A stretch of DNA of 64,000 nucleotides from Sphagnum compactum (Eukaryota; Bryophyta; Sphagnopsida; Sphagnales). The notes beneath the pieces are model-generated. The model made no database searches. It was given only the letters and a program-made list of their open reading frames with translations, and was not told where the DNA came from. This document shows, in pieces, positions 33,000-46,400 of this stretch (the first letter of the stretch is position 1; each line of letters starts with the position of its first letter). Position numbers and translations under genes: made by a program. The stretch lies in contig OZ234494.1 of NCBI GenBank assembly GCA_965153455.1, positions 16,306,001 to 16,370,000 on the forward strand. The letters run 5' to 3'.

Positions 33000-35900
33000 G
33001 ATGAACCCCATTTGGCACTGAATGAAAAAACGCAACACATCCAATGGATAGAATGGGGAACTATGCATTGGTGGCTATTGGTTCATTCTAACCCATAACA
33101 GGTATGACTGAATCCCAATCCTTGGATCACAACAATAATAAAAATGATAATGGCAACTATATCTCTTCCTTTCAATGTGCACCTTGTTGGGCTTTCTAAA
33201 GATACCCCAAATAGGAAAAACATTCCATCCGATTACACAAAATTTTGCCTTAGCTAGTTTTTCACTCTAAAAAAAAAATGTTTAGTAAATAAGTAGGTAG
33301 GTTAAAAACCCTTATAATTTAAGGTTTAAGGTTTAAGGCTTTGTTAATTATTGTGTTTGAACATGAAAAACTTTGTAGTTTCATCGCATCAAGGCACCGA
33401 CGATTATCACAACAAGATTATGATATTTTGATGACTTGTATGAACCCTCATAAAACATCTCTGCCCCCTCACTCGATGATTCCCATTACATTTACTTTGT
33501 TTCATTTAGTTTTTTCAATTACATCTAGTTCGTTCTTATAGTTCACACCTTGTCTACATCATCAGTCACGAGTTATTCCTCAATCATTTATATCTACACT
33601 AAAAGCTTATCCATCCCATAAGCAACATTCGTGTTTTTTTGTCTTCGTTATGGTCACTTATACGTAATAAAAATAACATTAGCACATCACTAAGCATCAT
33701 GCACTACACACATGCAATCATCAACCTTCGAGGTGCCAATACTTTCAACATTACCATTTTCTCCTCCTTCAATTTGGACATGGATTGCATCATTAAATAT
33801 CATCGATCCTTTCCAACTTGGTTTACCATGCCCCTGATCATACCATCATATTCCATATATTCTTTGTGTCGAGGTTCAACATATTTTGCACATCCCTTTA
33901 GCTCGGTTGGCCATTGATCCATTCAACATAATGATTTGGCAGGCATTTTTTATCTTCCATTATTGGTGTTTGTCTTTTTCGCCACGGGGTGGTGAAAATA
34001 GCCACCAAAATATTCACATTTGTTTACATCATTACATGGTAAGGGACTGGGAAACATTACAAGAGGAACATACGATTATATCATAAGCATTAGTTTCCCA
34101 AAGATCTTCAAAAATGGCACCAAATCTTACTCCACCTCCATGAACACGATTATGTCATGCACGAGCATTTGCTCATGTAGGTGAATATGCTTGAACAATG
34201 CATGGATTGGCCCCTAACACTCTTATGACCCCAACAACTAAAACCATTGTAGCCTTTCGCCATCTTCATCCATTGGTCGAAGTTGACCTCCCTTCTATTA
34301 TCAATAATTTTCATCCAAAGACAGATTTTGGTTTGGATAGAGAAACATTTATTTTTATTTTGGTACATTCACCACATCTTTCATTTGGCGGTCTTTTCAG
34401 TATATTGTATGAGCTTTTGCGAGATTGTTTTTTTCGTAATAACTCTATTAATGGCTTTGATTTTTTTTGATATATGTGAACACATCATTCATGATCATGT
34501 TCTTCCATCAGTATCACTCTCGCTTATTGCATCGTGATTATTGGCTTTGAATAAATAAGCCAAAAACATTCGACCCATCACAATAGGAAAAAATGCTTTA
34601 TTGATTACTCAGTCGTGCATTAGTTATTCAATTCAAGGATACATTTGTAGAACATTTTAATCCACACCAATTTAGGGTGGCAACGCCAAGCGAATGCGAA
34701 ACAATGGTTCATGGGGTTAGAATTATGTTAAATTTACATCCATAGTGGGTGGTATTATAGAGGATGTTTAAAATGTGTTTAATTTAGTTTTTCGAATAGC
34801 CATTTTTCAGGAATTACGATTTTATATTAGCACCTTGGGTTTATTTTTTTCATTTGTTCATCGATTTTATGCATGCCCATCTATATTTTTTGAAGGTTTT
34901 TAGACACATGGATCTCACAGTCATTTCATCTAAATCTAGTACACAACAAAGGGATTTTTCACGAAGAGTGTTGTTTACATTAGTTCATTTTTGCCTTCTA
35001 TGTCTTATTGCAACCACCCACCTTACTTGTGTTTTTCCCTCATTAACAAATGGTATGGACATAATTAGTTTTACCTCAGACATGATATTTGTTTTTTTAC
35101 GATTATAAGAGAAGTTTACAACATTAGGACTTTTACTACAACCAGTGAAATGTGTAGCTTGGTCTCCACAAAGGTTAAACTAGTCTATAACACTTCCTCT
35201 AGATTTTTTTACACATGAGTCCGATATTCATATTCTAGGTGCTCCAATGGGTTCTTTGCCATTTGTGGAATCCTTCGTATCAAAGACACTTTAGGAAGAC
35301 TTCAACACAATAATTAACCTTCCTACGTTTGTAAATCCTCATGTAATTTTTGCAATGTTTTTGCTTTGTTATGCCCAATGGCCGAGCTACTTATAGTGTA
35401 CTATATTTTCAGCATCAGATATCTTGTAGCATTACACTGGATTTTATGCTCATACCATAGTTATGTTGGAAAAGCTACTAGGTTCAGGATCCTTTAGCAC
35501 CACAATGGGCCATTTGGCTCATTGTTAGGTCATTGTTTTTGCTTCTTCAAGAGGGTTAAGTCTTCCTTCCATTGTCCAACTTGTTGCCCCCACTTAGGAT
35601 GTTGGGTTTTGATTGTTCTTACATTAGTCTTTCGTTTCGAGCAAGATAATCACACTACTTTGCTTGATACAATGGCACATGTAGAATCCGATACTTATCT
35701 TTTCTACGAAGTAGCCATGCGATGTTATTTGAAGTCGTCTAATCACATGTCTTGCCTTTTGAAAGTCCAATGGTGCAATCCTATTCTCAAATGCAATCTT
35801 CTTTAATGGACCAACTACATGAGCAAAAATTTCCCTCGTTTCTAGCAAATGTTCATTTGGGTGTCACACAAACATGTTTCTACTCTTGTGTAAGTCTAGC

Positions 35901-36900
35901 CGTACGGCTTGGTTATTAGCTTGTCTTAACACCCCTTCATTTCATTTGTCCTCAACCCATTTCTTCACAACGTTACGTATTCATTTCGGTATACCACATC
36001 CTATGGTTACACATCTTTCAGTGTGGTCATACCATCAATGATTTGGATATCCATTTGTTATGTTGCTCGTGTGAATGAGCGCACTGCAACCCATGATACG
36101 CTTCAAAATACCATTATAACTATTGTGCTGAAGAATGGAGCTCATATACAGAAAGAAATTTCCCACCTTTTCCCCCACCATACATAGAAACAAATGGATA
36201 TTGTCAACACCAATGACGATTTTTGGACCTTGGTGGATGTTGTCATTGTTGAATCAACTTGTATAGATTTGGTGCAACATGCTTTGTCAATGACAATGCA
36301 TGCAACAACAATTGCACTCAAGACGTGATCCTACACAAAATGAACACTAGGAGATGATTTCATTCCCCTTGCAATAGAAACCTACGGTTGTTTCCATCTT
36401 TGTTTTGACTCCTTTTTACTTCTTGTGTACATGCCAACATAACTCATCATCAGCGGACCTCCTTGGTACCTTCCATGCTTATATATTATTTATCGGCAAC
36501 AAATGTTAATTGTCGTCCAGCGTGCACAAGCCACCATGATTCTTTAGCAGGTTGCCATGCTTAGTCACAATTTTTCATCTCTTCCACATACCAACTAGTG
36601 CACCTCCATCATTAGCTGATTTGTGGCAGAAGATGCCTTTTTAACATTATGTCTTTTCTTTCATTACTATTGTTTTGATTGTGTTGGTTTTCCTCTCGTG
36701 TGTTTACCTTTGCTTTGACATGCCTTGCACTTATTGTGAATGGATTTCCATCCATATATATATATATAGGGTTGTCTCTTAGCATCCCTAACAACACTCC
36801 TAGTAATGTTCCCAAAGTTTCAAATACCTTTCCATCTTGAACCCAACGGGTGTTGAAATTGATCTCCCAAAAGTTCTGCAATACATCACCCTAGATCTTT
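33000..36900. other. Unrecognised old repeat-like DNA
   Basis: T/C-rich plus strand with scattered open stretches on both strands. One example is a 94-codon plus frame at 35522-35806; another reads from about 36060 to 36330 with two stops (NERTATHDTLQNTIITIVLK). No family signature (RT, integrase, transposase) is recognised. This is probably a decayed element. A short (TA)n tract is at about 36754-36769. Confidence 0.35.
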
Positions 36901-37881
36901 CTTTTGATGGATGACAATTGAGAAACAGAACTTGATTTCCATTATTTTTTCTCTTGACCCACATGCTACAAAGTCCAGGGAGTTTTGGGTGTGCACATGA
37001 ACTCCAAATCAAGGTTACAAAGTTGCTTCTGGAAGAACTGAAAGAATGATGATTGAGTGAGGGAGTTCAAACAAATTTCTGTGCACAACTCATGTTTTTT
37101 GGCTCCAAGGTATCTTATAATATACAGTCGATCAAGTACCTTGAGTCCATCAGTCCCATAGATGTGAATGGAAAATCTCACCCTGCTACTGCTCAGCATC
37201 ATAGTTGAGCTTATTTGATAAAGTAGCAACTGAATTGAACCTTTAAACATTAATTACCACAAAAATGCAAGATTACAAAATTCACACACCTTTGCACAAT
37301 ATCATTACACAAGCAAGAGCAGCAAGCTGGCCAGCATCTTAGTGTAGGAACGATCCTGAATTATACATACATTTGAAGCTTATCAAGATTTGAATACCAC
37401 AGGCATTAATTCCATCTCCCAGAAATATTTGTCAACTAGTCTACTCAAGTGACTACATTTTGGATTCTCGATTCAATAGTACTAGATGTTAGAGATAGGT
37501 TTATAGCATAGCAGCCCCTTTGGATCTAGATTAGGCCAAGTCTCTTGAGAAAACTGTTTGGGCCCTAGGCTACCTGATCCAACTTAAATGGTTTACAATT
37601 TAGGAAAAAATCAGTGTACTTCGATGGGTTTGGTTAAAATAAATGGGTTCACCAACTTAGGCTTATAGAGGCCAATTTGTGGCCTTTGACAACTCTCCAA
37701 CCTCTAAATTTTGTTGAATGACAGGTATAAATCTGATTAATGGCAATGGTAGGTAGGCATGAATGAGCACTCATTCACCTATTTATAAATAGGCAGCACC
37801 TCAAGTGCAACATACTGCAACATATACCAATCCTGCAATAACCTATGTAATGGAGGCATGAATTCTCCTGCGGTTCCTACT
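36901..37881 (-). other. 3' flank of the MFS transporter gene
   Basis: Complex sequence downstream of the minus-strand stop codon. It probably includes the 3' UTR. No additional coding exon is recognised. Confidence 0.4.
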
Positions 37882-40800
37882 TTAGATGCGAAGAGGGTCT
37901 GTTTCAAGATCTCGCTCCTTCTCTGTTATCCAGGAATCGACTGCTCCTGCACATGTCCACAGCACATGATATTGATCAAACACTACAGAAAAGCATCTTC
38001 AGCACTCACTGGCTTCAAAGAGGCCAAAGTCTGGAGGAACTTTCCAATTAACAGAAAGGACTCATCAATTTTACCAGCACAGTACTTTCTTGATACAAGC
38101 TCTCAGACCTGATGTGCAACTTGAAGATGGATTTACAGAATAGAAAATGAAAGGACAGCTTTGACTTACTACTGTTGTGCTTCTCAGATACCACCATGAG
38201 TCGTCTCTGAAGGACTGAAGCCATTGCCAAAAATATTGCGCACATTCCAAACATAACACTGATTGGAAATGCACTCACCTGAAACACTCAGTGGAGTCAG
38301 AAAATTTTCTGAACATATGATAGACATAACGACAATCAAAGGTGCCTATACTAAGAACATTATTGCTGTATCAGACAGGACTGATTAATATGACAGGGAA
38401 AAGGTTGAGGATTGTACTTACATTGTACAGGACAATGCAGACAAAGATGTTGAGAGGTATTCGGAAGAAATTCATGATAGTGCTCCTGGACTCCTCAGGA
38501 ATGTACTGTGACCGCATTTTCATGATTGAAGGCCAGAATAATCCAACACAGCACTCAAAGAGGCAGAAACCAACCAGGTTCAAGCACCCACCTTGTGAGA
38601 TGCTCCCACCCTTTTCAACCACTGGCTCGACAAGGAACTGCAGCTCACATCAAAATTTCAGGCACAGCACAGCACAATTATCGCCTAACTTGGAGATACA
38701 CTTACAGAGGATGGGTGATAAGACATGGAACACATGGTGGCTCAAAAACGAAGTTGAAAAAAAGTTTCTGGAAAGTAAGAAAAATATTGATCTGAAAACT
38801 AGAATTCCAACAAGTGGTTTCAGATGAGACCTACACTGACAAAGACAGGAAGGCAGAGGGAAGCTGCAGATATAAGGAAGACAATTTGCATGTAGCCCTC
38901 CACCTTGAGGTTGGGACGCGCCATGAGACGAGATGCCAAAGAGCTGCCCAACATGGAGGAGAGCATAAAAGTGGCAAAAACAAAACCATGCGGAATGTTC
39001 TGGCCATTAGGGCTCAATGCTGGGGTCCATAGAAAGACAAATGTATACATGGAGCCCTCAAACAGTGACTGGATGGCACCCAAAAGTGCAATCTTCTCAT
39101 CTGCTCAGCCAAACCCACCCATTTAGCAAAGTTACAGTTCACAATTCATAAAGTCTGTTCTACATGAAACCAAGAAGCTTCCCCTTGCCTAGGTATTTGC
39201 TTTCCATCAGATAGTGATCTCTTTGGAAGTAACAAAGTGAGCAACAATGTGAAATCTATGCCAATGGTCCTACACTTCCACAAAACTATGGCAACCACTA
39301 TAGAATTGCTTAAAAACTAACGAGTTCTTACCAGAAGCAATGGCAGCAGCAGCCTGTTGGAATTGGGAAAGAAGACCCTTGTTGCCTGAAGGATCCCCAT
39401 AATTTTCAGGCCAAGTATACATGATAATGGCAAGGCCCACTGCTAGTGTAACTGCAGCTGCATCAAATGGTGAAACAGGGCCTAAACCAAGGTTTCCCAC
39501 CAGAGTGTTGGCCACAAGGCCAGACACTATAGCAATTAGCCCATTTCCCAGAAAAATCGCCTTGGAAAATGTTAATGACAACCACTGTGCATCAAATCCT
39601 CGCTGCAAAGACATCAATTACATGGTGTGTTAATACCACTACTCAGAAAATGACACAGAATAAGAGAGTGAACTTATGAAGACTTAAGTTCACCACAATT
39701 ACATGATAACAGCTGCACAATCCAAGAAAAGATCTTCATGTATATAAACTATAAAGGAGGATAAGGGGGAACACATTTTTGTTTCTATTTTGGGAGTGGG
39801 CTACCTTGAAGTGCTCAGCAACAAGCCAGGACTCAAATGACGAGAAAAGGAGGGAGGTGGCAATGCCTCCCAGTACACGACCCAACATCAACACTCTGTA
39901 CTGTGAGGAATGCTTGGTGAAGCAGCTCAATATGTAAACCACACAGTAGGTCATACTCATTGTCTTCCGCCCACTGGATACATAATTTAATGAGAAGAGT
40001 CAGATAATTAAGAAACAGTCCACTTCCCATGCAGCTTAATTCCAGTCAATCCAAATGCGAGTAAACAGCCTGCATCAAAGGGTTCTGACTGAACTTAATT
40101 ACGAGCACAAACTGATTAGCTCCTCATGCTTCTGGGTAGATTTCTTCTTGCAAAACCAATGGCAAGATTTAGAGAACAGCAAGAAGAGCTGTCATGCATC
40201 TAGGACCACAGTGCAAAGAGTAGGTATCAAGACCAAGACAGTCTGACCTAATAGGAAAAAGCAACATAAGATGAGAAAGCAAGAGCAATACAAAGAAGAA
40301 AAAAGTGACAGAAATTATGGTGGAAGATGGAAATCAGACAGCTATGTAAAAAAATCAGCCCAGATCTTTCCAAGTCCCCCCACCCATTGTCTCTTATCTC
40401 ATGGATCTTGGGATGCATTCACCTCAACACAAGAGACACAATCAATGGGTTCAACTGTACTCACTATCTGTCTGCAAAGGATCCCACAATTGTGCCAAAT
40501 AGCATTGAGGACCCAAATCCAGCAATGAAGAGTCTGCCAATGTCACCCTTGTCATACCCATAGAATGAGTACAGTGCGTACACATAGGGTCCCTGCAACC
40601 AATCCCCAGCTGCACAACATGCATCATACCACAGTAATCAGTATAGAATCCAACAGAAAACCATCAACACAAACACAATTCTTTTACTCATAAAAACATG
40701 TCCAAATATTGTTGATAGTCACAAAATTGCTGGAAGCACTACAGGCTTGTCACACTGATGTTTTGCAACCAACAAGTTGCAGTGCACTTGGGATGTAATT

Positions 40801-41337
40801 CACATCACATTGGGGTCCTTAACCATGCAGAGACAATCGTTGCCTCAACAAGATCAACTTCAGGTTCCACATTTACCAATGTAAGGATGGCTATTTCTCT
40901 ATTGTGTCCAGATCCAGATAACCAGTTTGCATTCTGAAATCTGTAGATGTAGGGTTTCTTGAGCTTCCCATATGTCCATTTTAGGTCTAATTCACCGACC
41001 TACGGCATCATGGCAGGGAACTTTGTAACATGTGCGACTGGATTTGTGACTTCTGAGACTGGATCTTGGGGTTTTGGTATTTTATATTATTTTTTCAGTG
41101 CTTCTAGGTCAACGATTGTAAAGGAGAAAAACGTGAGGAAGATTGACAAACAGGAGCGGAGCGGAGTGGAATGCGCATCATCATACCCATCATGAGCGAG
41201 AAAACTAAAATGTAGTTGTTCTTGAAGGCATTGAAGGTCGGGGAAGTCGTTATCCGATCCTTTCTCGATTTGCTAAACTCCAGTGCCACTAGAACCAGGA
41301 TCTGTAACGCGAACACAACATAATAGAAAATCTCCAT
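37882..41337 (-). CDS. MFS transporter, MOT2/MFSD5-like (8 exons)
   Basis: Predicted 463-residue membrane transporter of the plant MFS group related to Chlamydomonas MOT2 and animal MFSD5, proposed molybdate carriers. Exons in reading order: 41337-41187, 40609-40465, 39973-39805, 39602-39332, 39100-38835, 38637-38422, 38278-38170 and 37946-37882 (stop TAA), with GT/AG sites and unbroken phase. The protein starts MEIFYYVVFALQILVL, a hydrophobic first helix, and has GDWLQGPYVYALYS. MFS motif A, GSFADRYGRK, is at residues 93-102. Other hallmarks are GGIATSLLFSSFESWL, FGNG-like LGNGLIAIVSG, SLFEGSMYTFVFLWTPAL, WPSIMKMRSQYIPEE and STIMNFFRIPLN. The C-terminus ends DLETDPLRI as in plant homologues. 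About 12 membrane helices are expected for the family. The start has a good context (GCCATGG). Molybdate as substrate is inferred from relatives only. Confidence 0.93.
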
Positions 41338-42160
41338 GGCAACCGCTGCTGCTGCTGCTGCTGCTGGTGCTCCTCCTCCTCCTCTCCCGACCCCAACAAC
41401 CGACCCCTTACACCCGTAACATACAACCTCTCGGCCTTCTCCCTATCGCGTCACAAACAAACAAGAAAGAAACCACACGCCACCACTAGAAGCAAACCCC
41501 CAAAACTCTTTGAAATGCAACCCTTTAAAAAAAAAATTAAACACTCCAACTTCCAACCCAGTTTCTTGTTTCTTGATCTTTGATGGACGACAATGTCACA
41601 GGATTCAAGAATCATGAACAAAGAGCGAATTTCCAGGTCCCCGAGATTATAACAAAATGGGTACGCGGAGAAGCAAGCTTTAAGCAGTCGGTCCTCGGTT
41701 TTCCCCCGTTTTATTTGCTTTCCCTGATGAAGGCGGGGTCTGGGGACAAAGAGGAGCTAAAGAAAGAACGCGTCGATTAGAAAGAGGGTCGAACGATGGT
41801 GTGCAGAGGGGGGGGGGGGGGGGATTTCAAGATCCTGTTTCTTTCTTCGTGTTTTTTCTTCTGTTGTTTTATTTTCCTCTCTCTCTCTCTCTTTTTCTTT
41901 CTGTATTTTTTTTTTTCCTGTTCTTTTGGCTTTGTTCTTGGCTCGACTTTGGTGGGGAACGTGGGTCGTGAGTTACCCTACACCTCTTCTGTCTGTCACC
42001 GCGTCAGCGCCTTTGGCGCACGTACAGCAATAAGTAACTACTTATACTTATCTAAAGTTGCCAACCTGCATTTCGTTTTGTTTATTTACTTCTTTTGTTT
42101 TTCATGTGGGACACCAAAATGGGGAGGGGGGGGGGGGGGGGGAATTAGGTGGTATAGGTA
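41338..42160 (-). promoter_or_regulatory. Leader and upstream region of the MFS gene
   Basis: On the minus strand, just before the ATG, the leader carries (GAG)n and (CAG)n trinucleotide runs (about 41346-41390). Further upstream are a run of about 15 G (41808-41823), a CT microsatellite (41878-41893) and a run of about 17 G (42127-42143). Such G runs could form quadruplexes. No protein-coding signal. Confidence 0.4.
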
Positions 42161-43140
42161 AATCGCTCGCCTCGCCGGCCCACCCTTGGGCTTTCGTTAC
42201 CTGTGCGGAGCCAAGTGCAGCCTGAATCTGGTAATGCCCATTGCCCGAGGGCTTTAACTTGTGTAAAAGACTTTGGTTCCGCAACAACAAGAATCAAAAG
42301 CTGGCTTGCAATGGATTTTTCCATTTGTTTCAAAAAGAAAAAACACAAAAAGCTGGCTTCACAAAAATTGTATAAAAGCCCATTGAGAGTAAGGTGGGCT
42401 TTACGAATTGGACAATTTTTTTTTGGCCCTGTAAGAAGGCATCTGAGTATACTAAAAAATAATAATCCAGCCAGGTCTTCATGTCTAGGTCTTTATGGGC
42501 ATGGGTGGGCAGTTATTTCAGGAATGTCCCACTTCAAAGGCATTACCCAGCATAAAAACCTAGTGAAACACTTTGTATTTTCGTGCTTTCTCCCATGACA
42601 TCCAGGGGGCATCACAGGAAAGGAAAAGAAGAAAAAGGAAGGCAATTCAAGAATCAAAATGCCCTCATGAATTTCACTTTTAAAAGTGTGGAGTGGGCAT
42701 TTCACTTTTGGAAACGCCTGCGTCTTGCCCATGAAGAACTTGACACTTCAAAAAAGGTTACCACCTCCAAATAGACAAGGCATTTTTGGGTAGGTTTTCT
42801 CATGTATGTACAAGTTAGTGCTGTGGCCACAGGTACCCAAGCAGCTACCAGGCTACTCCACTTCCTTCACCCTTCTTGACTCTTGAGTGAGGCCCCTTTG
42901 TCAGAGAGGCTATATGCTACAATGAATTTAAGCTGGGAAATGTTCTCTTCGGACGTCAAGACCTTGGTTTAGTCTAAGGATATAGGATATTTACGAGTGT
43001 TGTGCGGTTATTAAAGACACCAACAGACCCTTTTCTGTTGTCATCTTGGGTATATATGTACATACCCACTTCCTTGCAGATGGTCAAAACTGTAAAGAAA
43101 CAAAGGTCCTAGGAACCTCTGATCTCACAAACTCTCATCA
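42161..43140. other. No gene seen
   Basis: A GC-richer block at 42150-42300 (CTCGCCTCGCCGGCCCACCC) followed by ordinary AT-rich DNA. I tested it for SINE or tRNA-like promoter boxes and found nothing convincing. Confidence 0.4.
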
Positions 43141-43150
43141 ATTATCAACT

Positions 43151-43153
<3 letters not shown>

Positions 43154-43195
<42 letters not shown>
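43154..43195. repeat. (AT)n microsatellite
   Basis: About 21 consecutive AT units. The word GGTCCTAGGAAC occurs on both sides (about 43105 and 43233). Confidence 0.95.
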
Positions 43196-43198
<3 letters not shown>

Positions 43199-43414
43199 TT
43201 TATTTTCCAGTCAAAAATCTAAATAACCAGAGGTCCTAGGAACTTTTAGAGGTTGAGCGGGTGAGAGAATCTCATGCCTCAAAGAAATAGTTGGCTCGGA
43301 AAAGTTGCATTTTTCTTTGAACTTTGATTGAGCTTCCAAAGAGCCATGGCCAATTCTTTCGTAGGCAAGTGTTTGTCTTGATTTTGGGAGCTTCTTCACC
43401 CTTTTTTTTTCCTC

Positions 43415-43452
<38 letters not shown>
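43415..43452. repeat. Compound (AT)n(GT)n microsatellite
   Basis: About 7 AT units run directly into about 12 GT units. Confidence 0.95.
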
Positions 43453-43499
43453 TTCTTTTCTAATCCTTGTTGGTTGTAGCATTTGGCTTCTTTTGTCTT

Positions 43500-46400
43500 A
43501 AATTTGTATACTTTCGCTTCTACACATAGTAACAATCTTCTTGTCATTATTATCTTTCAAATTATTTTGAACTTTGTTCCTAGAGCTTTTATTTTTGTGG
43601 TTCATTTGTGGGCTTGTTTTGTGACAAGGGGTTTGGCATAGAATTGTCAATTGAAATGCAACATGTGTGATACCCAACGACAACGATAGTGTTGGAATTC
43701 CATGAGCTCAATCTTTAAAAGTTTGGGGTTCTTCTTTTTTTAAAGTTCATCCCCTATATAGCTTTCAAGAATTTTGAGCACATCAAGTGCACATGTTGCT
43801 ACCTCCTCCTCCTCCTATTGAATCTTTTTTGTACAACCTATGCATTCAATGCACATGTTATGTTTAAGGATTTTCATTTGTTGTTTGATAGTACATTTAT
43901 ATTGAACTTTTGTGTGCATGAATGTTGTCCTCTCGTTGATCATGGCAACAATGTGAGTGGTCCAATGAAATGTTTCTAGAGTTGAATGAAAAAAAATTGA
44001 TTATTATTTTGTATTTCAAGATGATGGAAATGATCATCCATCAACTCAATGGCTACGTGTTGTATGTGAGAGCTTATGAACAAATGTTGTACATGTGGGT
44101 GGGAAGTGTGACCATGGATTGTTGGTTGTAAGGTTTAGTTTTATTGTTGTCATGTGATGTTAAAATGATGGCAAGAAGCTTTTAAATATGGGTCCACCTA
44201 GGAATATATGAAGGGCTAATTTTCAAGTTCATGGGAAACAACACACATTTAACTACTTCTCAATTTTCTTATGGGGTTTGAGGAGATGGGGATGTTAATT
44301 TTTTTCATGTTTAATGTTGTTCTACTAAGAAAAAACATATAAGTATTGTTGGGTTTAAGATGCCTAAATTTTACTAGTCGTTATAATTAGGTGACCTTTA
44401 ATTTCTACTACACTGAACATGATCTTACTAATTTAGTAGTCCATATATCTAAATAGTTGTTAGAAATGAAACAAATCCTATAGGAATTTGAGTTTTAAAA
44501 GGAAAATGTTTGCATTGGAAAATGTGGTTTGATGAACAAGTGATTTAAATTTAAAACATTTAATTGGTGTTGGTCACCAAATGTCATAAGAAATCAGGTT
44601 GTATGTAGTCTCAAAAATTATAATTATCAAATTTATAATGTTGAAAGAAGACAATATTGGTGATATTATACGAATTGTCCTTCTAGGTGTTTCTTATGAG
44701 TCCTTAAACAACTGTATAATTAATTCATGACAAACATGTTGATTTTATTTTTTTACCCAATGCACATGCGATGTAAAAGATTATTTAAACCTCTTTAATT
44801 AAACTTTTCTCATCTACATAATATCAAATTTGAAAAAATCTCCACAAGTAAAAAACAAAAACTTGCTAATAATCATAATTTATAAATGTTAGTTGATTCT
44901 TATAAAATTATTTAAAGTAAATAACCATTAGATGTAACCATCTATCTTTGGGTCTTGAAATAATCAATCTAGTAAGGAACCAACATGAGTGAAATTTGAA
45001 AAACAAAATCAAACATGTTTTTTGAAATACTAAACATATATTTTTTGAAAACCTTGGCTTCTTAACATTATAATAATAGAAACCGTATGATTCTTTGAAA
45101 AATCAAATAACCACACAACACTAGTATTTACAATGTTTGGTGAATCAATAACCACCCAAAATATATTTACCACCATGCCACTGCTAATGTAGGTATTGGT
45201 TCACCCAAGGGCCAATGCTAACTATTCCCTTCTTTGCCTTTTTTGGATTCCAATGGCACATATGGCATTCCAATATTAGTAGTTCTTTAATTTTGTAACT
45301 CCAATTCTAGGCTTTTGAAAATTTCAAAATCAAAGAACTTTTGATGTTGGGTTTTTGTTTCAATTTCAAGTTTAAAATTGTCACCAATTGTAACTTTTTG
45401 GAGATTTTTTTCTTGAAAAAAAGAGGCAAAGAACTAATGGTTCAACATTGGTCATTTAACCAATTTTTTGATTTTTTGAATACCATTGGTGAAGGATCCA
45501 TATATTTGACCCTTAACTCTAGTATTTGTTTTTTGAAAAAGAAGAACTAGGTTCCCAATTTATTTACATGTGGAATCAAACCCAAAATTATACATGAAAT
45601 TTTTATTTTGAAAACTAAATGTGGGAGTTAATCAAAGATTAATTGGTAGTTAAACATTAATTATAGTGTGTGTTACTTAGAACTTGATTTAAAGATAGGA
45701 ATCAACTTCAATTTTTAAACCAAAACCAAACTAAAGCCATAAATTTTTTTTTTGAAGTAGACTTGGAATTAGATTCCTACTTCCATCTATGTGTGTAACT
45801 GAAACCAAAAAAAAATTGTTTTAATTTGTTTTTAAAACCGGAATCAAAAGTTTTCCACAAAAGTAAGTAATCACCCAACACTAGAAAATACCAATGTTGG
45901 GTGGTTCACTTTTACATAAAGAAAGAATTAGAGGACAAGGTTCAAGTATATGAACCCTTGATTACATCTCTCAAAAATCAAGGAATGATTTAATTCTCAC
46001 CCAAAAATTGAAGAATCAATTTTGACCATTGATTGTGAAAGTAAAAAAACATCATGCCTTTTTGGCAAGATCAAACTTCAAACAAAAAACTTCCCTTGTT
46101 GGATTTAACTTTTCATCTAAATATTTCTTGCATAAATCGATTAACTTTTATGGAACATGCCCAACTATCATATGCACACATAATATACCAATGTCACTCA
46201 CACATTGGTTAAGTCCAAACCCAAATCCTCCAACAATGCGAGTCTCTTCCCTATGGGTAGAGCTAACAAACAAATAAACAACCTATTATAAAGATGGGTA
46301 CAATTTTTCCATTGGATATGGAAGGTTGTGGGGGGCATCACACTTTTAATAAAATCTTTGCCTCAATTGAAGAAGCATTAGCTTATATGTAAGGTTGTTC

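Noticed and set aside
42110-42330. SINE or tRNA-derived element
   Set aside because: I looked for A-box and B-box promoter motifs in the GC-rich block on both strands and found no convincing pair or tail.
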